Origin: Ligula intestinalis
Taxonomy: Eukaryota > Platyhelminthes > Cestoda > Diphyllobothriidea > Diphyllobothriidae
Assembly (NCBI GenBank): GCA_036362985.1
Contig: JAYGXS010000004.1
Coordinates: 60,730,785-60,794,784, forward strand
Reading direction: 5' to 3'
Length of the DNA: 64,000 bases
The position numbers were made by a program, and so were the translations under genes. Of the stretch, positions 58,301 to 64,000 are shown piece after piece. Under the pieces are notes generated by a model. The model did no database searches, was not told where the DNA came from, and saw only the letters and a list, made by a program, of their open reading frames with translations. Position 1 is the stretch's first letter. The number at the start of each line of letters is the position of its first letter.

Positions 58301-58794
58301 GTTTAACCATCAGGTGACCCCTATATAGTTCTGTGTCAAATCGTGCATATTTAATAATCCAATTAATAGTATGTTAACTTCGTCTCAAAGCTTTCCCTTA
58401 GGAATCCTACCGGAGGGATCAGAAGAGTAACAGGAACGATGGTGAGGCGAGATCCGATGAAATTAGCGTAGAACCTGATCTTTTCTCTACAACTCGGTAT
58501 GGCAGGACACGTGGCGGCCGCAACGGTGTAGTTACAAAGTTCCTCTTTGGTATTTTCATCCCCAGAACAACAGAACGCTGGCATTCGAATACAACCTGCA
58601 CAAAGTGAGTGAAAAATACCCTTTGATGGAGAAAAAATAGAGTGCTATTTAAATTTCCCTTTGAGTCGATCGAGAATATAATGGAAACAGTGTGCTCATT
58701 CGATCTATCTGAGGACGAAACCTACTTGCCCCGTTGTTCCTTGAGGTTTGTGCTAGAGTGATCACAGGCAGTTACTGAGCGACTTCAGATATAT

Positions 58795-58865
58795 GATAGA
58801 GTGGAGCAATGGTAGAGTGTTAAACTCAATGACCAAAGGTCATGGGTCCGAACATCGGATGATCT
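58795..58865 (+). repeat. tRNA-like SINE head
   Basis: GGAGCAATGGTAGAGTG resembles an A box and GGGTCCGAACATCG a weak B box, 30 bases apart. The stems of a tRNA do not close. The DNA after it carries no A-rich tail. Weak call. Confidence 0.35.
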
Positions 58866-60296
58866 ACAGCTGGAAGATGTCCTTCTGCATTTATCGTAGC
58901 CGCCCAGCGGTGGAGGCTCGAGATAGAGCTCTAATGGCAATATGGGGGGACGAGTGGGTCCTCCGACAGATCGGTGTACGCGTCTATGTCAACATATATA
59001 TATTGCTGAGAGAAGCGAAAACGCGTGTTCCCGGACATAATTGAGAAGGCAAGGCGATCACGGGAACCATGGATTTATATTTTCTATACTTGCCCTCACA
59101 CGAATTTTTAATTTTAATTTTATCGCATCGAACTTTAGAATATGTCCCTCTTCAGAGATATGATAACTTGATGGACGACACTGACAATGTGTTATTTGCA
59201 AATTTTGTCTACCTTCTGTATTTGGATATGTCACAGTATTATCGGGAATAGTATTGCCGGCGAAGACAAGAGAGACTGGAATGACAATTTCTGGCTTATT
59301 AGCCATCGTCAGGCAGTCAGGCCTTCATAAGGTTATTCCAAGTCTCAAAATCCAGACGATCTTTCTCGCCATCCTCATCCTTACACCTTTGCAGAATTTC
59401 CTTCATATACAAGACAGGTAGCTCTGTCATCTTGTTAAAAGAGTAAATGGTTAAAAGTTATTAAGAAGAAGACGAAAACTTAAGAAATTTTTACGAATTC
59501 CACCACGTTATCAGAAATGTAATCACTAGGGTAGGAATTTATTCAAGGGCTGCCCATTGGCAAAGGCCCCCAGCCCAAATGTCTTACGGAATACATGGCT
59601 AGAGAGTTAATAATTGGTAAATTAGTATCAGTTTATTGAGAGAAAGGTAGGTGGGTGCCTTTGAACTCCCTATTGGTGACAAGATGATAGGAACTACATG
59701 GATACAAAGACTAAACTTTAAAAAAGTCTATTATATGTTGCGGGTGAAGACACAGCAGTTGTTGGGTTGCGTAGGTAGTAATAAAGCATTACTACTCGCT
59801 TATAATGAGTAATATAATGTAATATAGTGTCTGTTTTCCCTGTCTATTATCCCTGGTGTCTGTGTAATGATGCGTGGATAAAGTGCGCCCAATGCTTGAT
59901 ATGTGTACAATGAAAAAGAAAGTAAAGCCCCTTGCAGCTGTTTAACATGACGAAAACTGCAGGTGAAAGGACTGAAACGTAGGCCTATAGACCAAGACAA
60001 CGGTTAGAACAACTCCTATTGCTCAACGTAGTCCAAGAAGTGTTTGAATGTGCGTAACTTCAACCTACTAAAATATACAAGTAGACTTTGTGTTGTTAAT
60101 ACCTGCTCCAGGCAGCCCTGCGATAAATTCCTACCAGTCGTTCAATTTGAAAGTATGACACAACATACTTACGTATTTTTGGTTCCATAACGCGCAGACT
60201 TTTCCATTAGAATACATGTAAAGGGTAATATTTGCATTATCTAAGTCTTGTCCCCATACAATAGAAACGTAACTTCGTTTGCACCCTCTTCCACAG

Positions 60297-60936
60297 GACC
60301 AACAAAATCTGTTCAAAGGATAAATTGAATGCAGAAATTGCCAGTCTCAAGGAAACTCTACTCAAGCGTGGTTACCCCGCTCAGTCTATTGACAAGTATA
60401 ATAAACCCATTCGGCAAAATGTTATGGAACAGTTCGTTCCAAAAAAGCCGTTTTCATATCCTTGCCCTTTAAGGGTGACAATATCTTCAGCACAATGAAG
60501 AGACGCTTACGTAACACCATTGAAAGGACCTACTTTGCTGCAGAGCTCACATTTTGTAACTCGACAAAGAACCTTCCGATTCCAATTGCAAAAGATGTCT
60601 TGCCATTGCACGCCACTTCAAATTGTGTTTACGAATTTACATGCACTTGTGGATGCAAGTGCATAGGGCGAACACAAAGGCAATTGGCAGCCACCGCTAA
60701 GGAGCACTTGCCGAGTTGGCTATTAAAATATGCGAATAGAACTCCTCGTTCTTCCATTATTGAACACCTATTGGATACAGGCCATTCTGTAGACCCTAAG
60801 ACATTTTTTCCTAGTACTTGTTCGGGCACGAACAACTCATATCTTACGCTACCTGGAGACAGCATACATACGGCGGTTTAAACCTGACCTATCTAAACAA
60901 CTGGAGCATGTAGAGAATCTAACCCTGCCATGGTAG
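60297..60936 (+). pseudogene. Penelope-like fragment 3, RT tail and GIY-YIG domain
   Basis: Begins with the end of the RT region (LNAEIASLKETLLKRGYP) and goes on, after a frame change near 60455, to the linker LPIPIAKDVLPLHATSNC and the GIY-YIG domain VYEFTCTCGCKCIGRTQRQL. Another frame change near 60830 leads to AYIRRFKPDLSKQLEHV. The Tyr of YIG is Cys here, so the nuclease would be dead even if the frame were open. TAG at 60934-60936. A hammerhead-like core follows about 170 bp later. Confidence 0.8.
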
Positions 60937-61108
60937 CACCGGCGCCCTGTTAACACATTCCTTTTCCCAACCTTTTTTGCCTTAGACGTTTATTGATCGC
61001 CCCCTGGCCAATTCTTGTGACCTTGATGTTTTTGCATTGATTTTTCTGTATGAATTCAATTCTGTATTTTCTCATACGTTTCTCAGTTTATGCGGCGAGT
61101 AGATGCAG

Positions 61109-61127
61109 CTGATGAGCGCTCGCGAAA
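61109..61127 (+). ncRNA. hammerhead-like core downstream of Penelope fragment 3
   Basis: CTGATGA (61109-61115), GCGCTCGC that can form GCG/CGC, then GAAA (61124-61127). It lies 173 bases after the stop of the Penelope-like fragment on the same strand, which is the expected side. A stable stem I or III was not evident. Confidence 0.4.
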
Positions 61128-62894
61128 TTTATGGTTCATTAAATTCCGCTATAAAAGCAATCTTTAAATTTGTATCTTGGAAAAGATGCTTAAGAAACAG
61201 GATTGTATTTTACAGGACCGGTGGTAATAGAGGTTAGATGAGTGGGGCACATCAAAGGAAGAAAAGATAGCGCAAAAAACGGATGATAATAATAGGCACA
61301 ATAATTTGGATAACCTAATGAATGGCAAAGCACAAATGGGCGATAATTTAAAAAGAATAAGAAAAAATAAGTAGAAGCAAATCGAAGGCGATTGAATAAA
61401 TCGCCGCGATAGAAATAATAGCAAGTTGGGAGTTGGTGGGAAGAACAGTTGTTATGAAACTAGAACTGAGCAAATAAAACCCGAGAATTGCTTCAAGTTG
61501 TTGTCTGTTAATCATATATCGATTCCTCAGGGAATTCTCGAGATCAATATAAAACCATGACAAATAGGCGTTTAACAGTTTTTTTATAATTCATAATATT
61601 AGTCAGTGCGTTTGGACATTTTGACATTTTTGTGCTAGAAATGCCGGAGGGCAATCGCATGCTGCTAAAGATTTCCTTTTGGGGAGTGGAATGAAGTATA
61701 TGGAAATATGAAACCAAAAGGACTAGCGGAAGTTGGAACGATACTGTCGGGGGGATTGTTATGCAGTATTAAATGCTGAATACGTACACAAGGAAAGTTG
61801 TAGAAACCTAATGCATGAAAAGCAATGTAATCCACGATTATACAAAAACAAAACAGTCTTACTAAAACGAAATAAGTACTTAGTTGCGCATAGCAAAGTA
61901 AGGTGTTGTTTATAAGGAATCCTTACGGCGAAGCATTTTGCACTCAAGCATTTACTTACGGTAACTGACATTGACAATGCCAATTGCGAGCTCAACACTG
62001 GTGCAGGAAGCCTTGGGAAGTAACATCTCGATGAACCGCCGGAATTGTATCTATACTGCAGGTTTTTTCCAAGAGCCAGGAGATATGCAGTTTCGCACTG
62101 AAATAGTTCAGTTGAGTCACGAGCACTATTTCCATTAAGGCTGGATTTTGATTAAAAAAGGCATTTTCTACCGACAGCACGTCTGCGAACTTACCATTAA
62201 GCAAATATGCAAAAGAATAAGGACGATTCTGGGGTTCACAGTTACCATTGGCTTGTCTCTTCTTATAGCGCCAATCAAATCCGATTTTATCTGGCGGGGA
62301 GGGGTTTCCGAAAATAATCGGCGAAGTATTTACTGAAGTCATTTTAACATGGCAAATAATTGATATAATTTTAAAAAAAAGTATATGTGGTTTACGCGTA
62401 TTTGCTAGTCGCTCACAATTCGCTATACAACTTGAGGACTAAAAACAGGGATGTCATATTGCTAAAACGACCGAAAAGACTTTTGATATAAAAACTGCGT
62501 TTTGCAGAGGACTTAAAATTTTCGCTTTTGGGTCTATGCAATGCTAGCGGCGTATCATCGATGAAATTGATAATATTTTGTTAAGTTGAATGAATTTGTA
62601 TCGCCTTTAAACAGACCATTTTTAAAAAAACACAATGTTTCTCGCCGGAAATGCTTCTGTTTTATGCTCACGTTTCAAAGAGCTCTACCGGTGATCCGTT
62701 GTCAAATCGTAAACTTTCACTATCAATCAACAATTTGAATGTCTCGCTATACGTGTTGGCCGTGGGCTGATCGACATTTTTTCGCTGCTGTGGCCTTCGT
62801 GTAGAGTTTAACATAGATTGACGACCGTTTGTGTCGCGATTCATTTTCACGGCGGGGGACTCTTGTAATCTGGCTTCCTTTTTTCCGTGTGGTC
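61128..62894. other. no gene recognised
   Basis: AT-rich DNA with short frames only, among them a 116-codon minus-strand frame (61992-62342) without a recognisable domain. Confidence 0.3.
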
Positions 62895-63535
62895 AAAACA
62901 GTACGGCATAGAATTTGTGTAACATGCCCACATACGAGAAAGATGGATATTCTTTCGCTAATCGGCATTGAGTAAGGTTGAAATACTGATTAGCGTGTAG
63001 TCTATTCTGAAGTCCTTTCAGTCATTTCAGCCAGTTTTTAACGAGCTGCTTTCTGACCGCTAACAAAACATTTGTTTTGCTAGAAGTGGTTACTTAATTA
63101 GTATGCATTTTATAATTAATTTAGACTGTCTTTATAAATTCAAATATATTTCATGGAAAAAATTTATACTAAAAGAAAGAGTAACTTCGGTTTTAAAAAT
63201 GTAAATTATGACCTTTTTTACGATTGTGACGTCTTCATTCATTATACATCACATCCGTCAAGTTAATAATGTTGCCTATAATGTATGCAGCATGATCAAC
63301 ATCCATTGGAATATTTAATGAGAACTATGTGACGTCTTCCTCAAACCACAGGCGAAAACGTTTTTTATCCTTAAACAGGATGTACACAGAGCGCAGTTTG
63401 CAAACCTTGAATTCAGCAATTCAGAAAAAAAATTTGAAACCAAAATATGCCATTTCTTTAAGTACATATTTTTAAGAAGGTGGTTTTTTCCTGCCAAAGA
63501 GTATAAGAAATATTTTTTCCATGTATCAGAGGGGT
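62895..63535. repeat. foldback-family repeat with loop in opposite orientation
   Basis: The left arm (about 62925-63215: TTTCGCTAATCGGCATTGAG, TTCAAATATATTTCATGG) and an inverted right arm (about 63425-63535) match the family. Between them the loop (about 63220-63420) is the complement of the loop at 7440-7640. Because the arms are palindromic, this shows that the element is inserted in the opposite direction. Confidence 0.7.
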
Positions 63536-63605
63536 TATGCTGTTCGAGCGATCGAATGAAGAAAAGAAGAGGTTCTTCGGAAAAAAATTAGATGAAATTG
63601 TGAAT

Positions 63606-63636
63606 TTTCGAGCTCGTGACGCGTGCTCTTCATCAG
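63606..63636 (-). ncRNA. hammerhead-like core upstream of Penelope fragment 4
   Basis: On the minus strand CTGATGA (63636-63630), A, a hairpin GAGC/GCTC, then GAAA (63609-63606) and ATTCAC. AATT later pairs with AATT for a possible stem III. It is antisense to the GIY-YIG fragment 200 bp to the right. Confidence 0.4.
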
Positions 63637-63834
63637 AGGAAATAAAGGGGAGTAAGGGAGAAAGATTACAGTAGAACAGTTTTAAGCGATTAGGACAGTT
63701 AGACCAATGGCCTGTGAAGTGAGTCATAGTTTCTGCAAGCGCGTGTTTGTGGACGACTTGCGGATGGGAGGGGGCGGGTGGATAGTGGGTGGGTGGATGT
63801 GACGGTGAGGCTGCGTGTGTGTGGGCGGCATGCT

Positions 63835-64000
63835 GTTTATCGCATACCGTGCGCAGATTGCTCTTGCGCGTATGTCGGACACACAGGTCGACTCCTGGGT
63901 ACTCGTATCAAGAAACATAAATTAGTTGTCGGTCGTATGGACCGCATGTCACTCGTGTTCGCACACCTAATCGAGTGCGACCATTGATTTACTTGGGATG
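63835..64000 (+). pseudogene. Penelope-like GIY-YIG fragment 4, cut by window end
   Basis: VYRIPCADCSCAYVGHTGRL, then RIKKHKLVV and VFAHLIECDH, and a TGA (63985-63987) after which the same frame continues FTWD. GIY (VYR) and YIG (YVG) residues and a Cys-x-x-Cys are kept. It is a third Penelope subfamily in this window. The rest of the domain lies beyond the end. Confidence 0.75.

Noticed and set aside
61992..62342. 116-codon minus-strand frame
   Set aside because: No domain, and no convincing splice context or relatives in the window.
1..64000. CRISPR arrays, operons, ribosome binding sites
   Set aside because: The DNA is eukaryotic, with introns and retrotransposons; no array of spaced short repeats was seen.

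Overview
The window is nuclear DNA from an animal with long introns, and a parasitic flatworm (Platyhelminthes) is the most likely source. That is an inference from the repeats: GIY-YIG endonuclease remnants of Penelope-like elements, an LTR retrotransposon whose Gag carries a CHCC-type cysteine motif like that of the CsRn1/Boudicca group of trematodes, CR1-like and RTE-like LINEs, and AT-rich intergenic DNA. I cannot separate tapeworm from fluke. There is one 100-base assembly gap (12774-12873).

Three host genes can be supported from exons with matching splice signals. (1) A RILP-like adaptor gene on the minus strand: an RH1-domain exon (14342-14598), a coiled-coil exon (9655-9997) and a further coiled-coil exon (2571-2711). 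The first junction is phase-compatible; a small linking exon between the second and third was not found and the 3' end lies outside the window. (2) A three-exon pyroglutamyl-peptidase I gene on the plus strand (38328-38534, 41394-41638, 43165-43372), complete with phase-matched junctions and the Glu, Cys and His catalytic positions. (3) RNA polymerase subunit RPB6 (RPABC2) on the minus strand in two exons (49102-49012 and 44475-44156), convergent with the peptidase gene.

Everything else is mobile or repetitive DNA. 1-14 kb is dominated by a foldback (long inverted repeat) family and other tandemly duplicated repeats lying in the RILP-like introns. 19.4-23.6 kb is a CR1-like LINE on the minus strand with a long open RT frame. 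24-38 kb is a nested region: a broken segmental duplication of the DNA upstream of the peptidase gene (including the first few codons of its exon 1), an older Ty3/gypsy fragment (27.5-29.9 kb), remnants of a transposon-encoded ORF family (24.35, 26.1 and 30.3 kb), and a nearly complete Ty3/gypsy element with 418-bp LTRs (31215-36366). 44-53 kb carries two RTE-like fragments. 57-64 kb carries three Penelope-like fragments, a palindromic MITE and another foldback copy.

The most interesting pattern is a recurring hammerhead-ribozyme-like core (CTGATGA, a short hairpin, then GAAA or a close variant) at five places, most of them close to Penelope-like remnants or in palindromic elements, together with a 0.68-kb GIY-YIG ORF bounded by about 38-bp inverted repeats.
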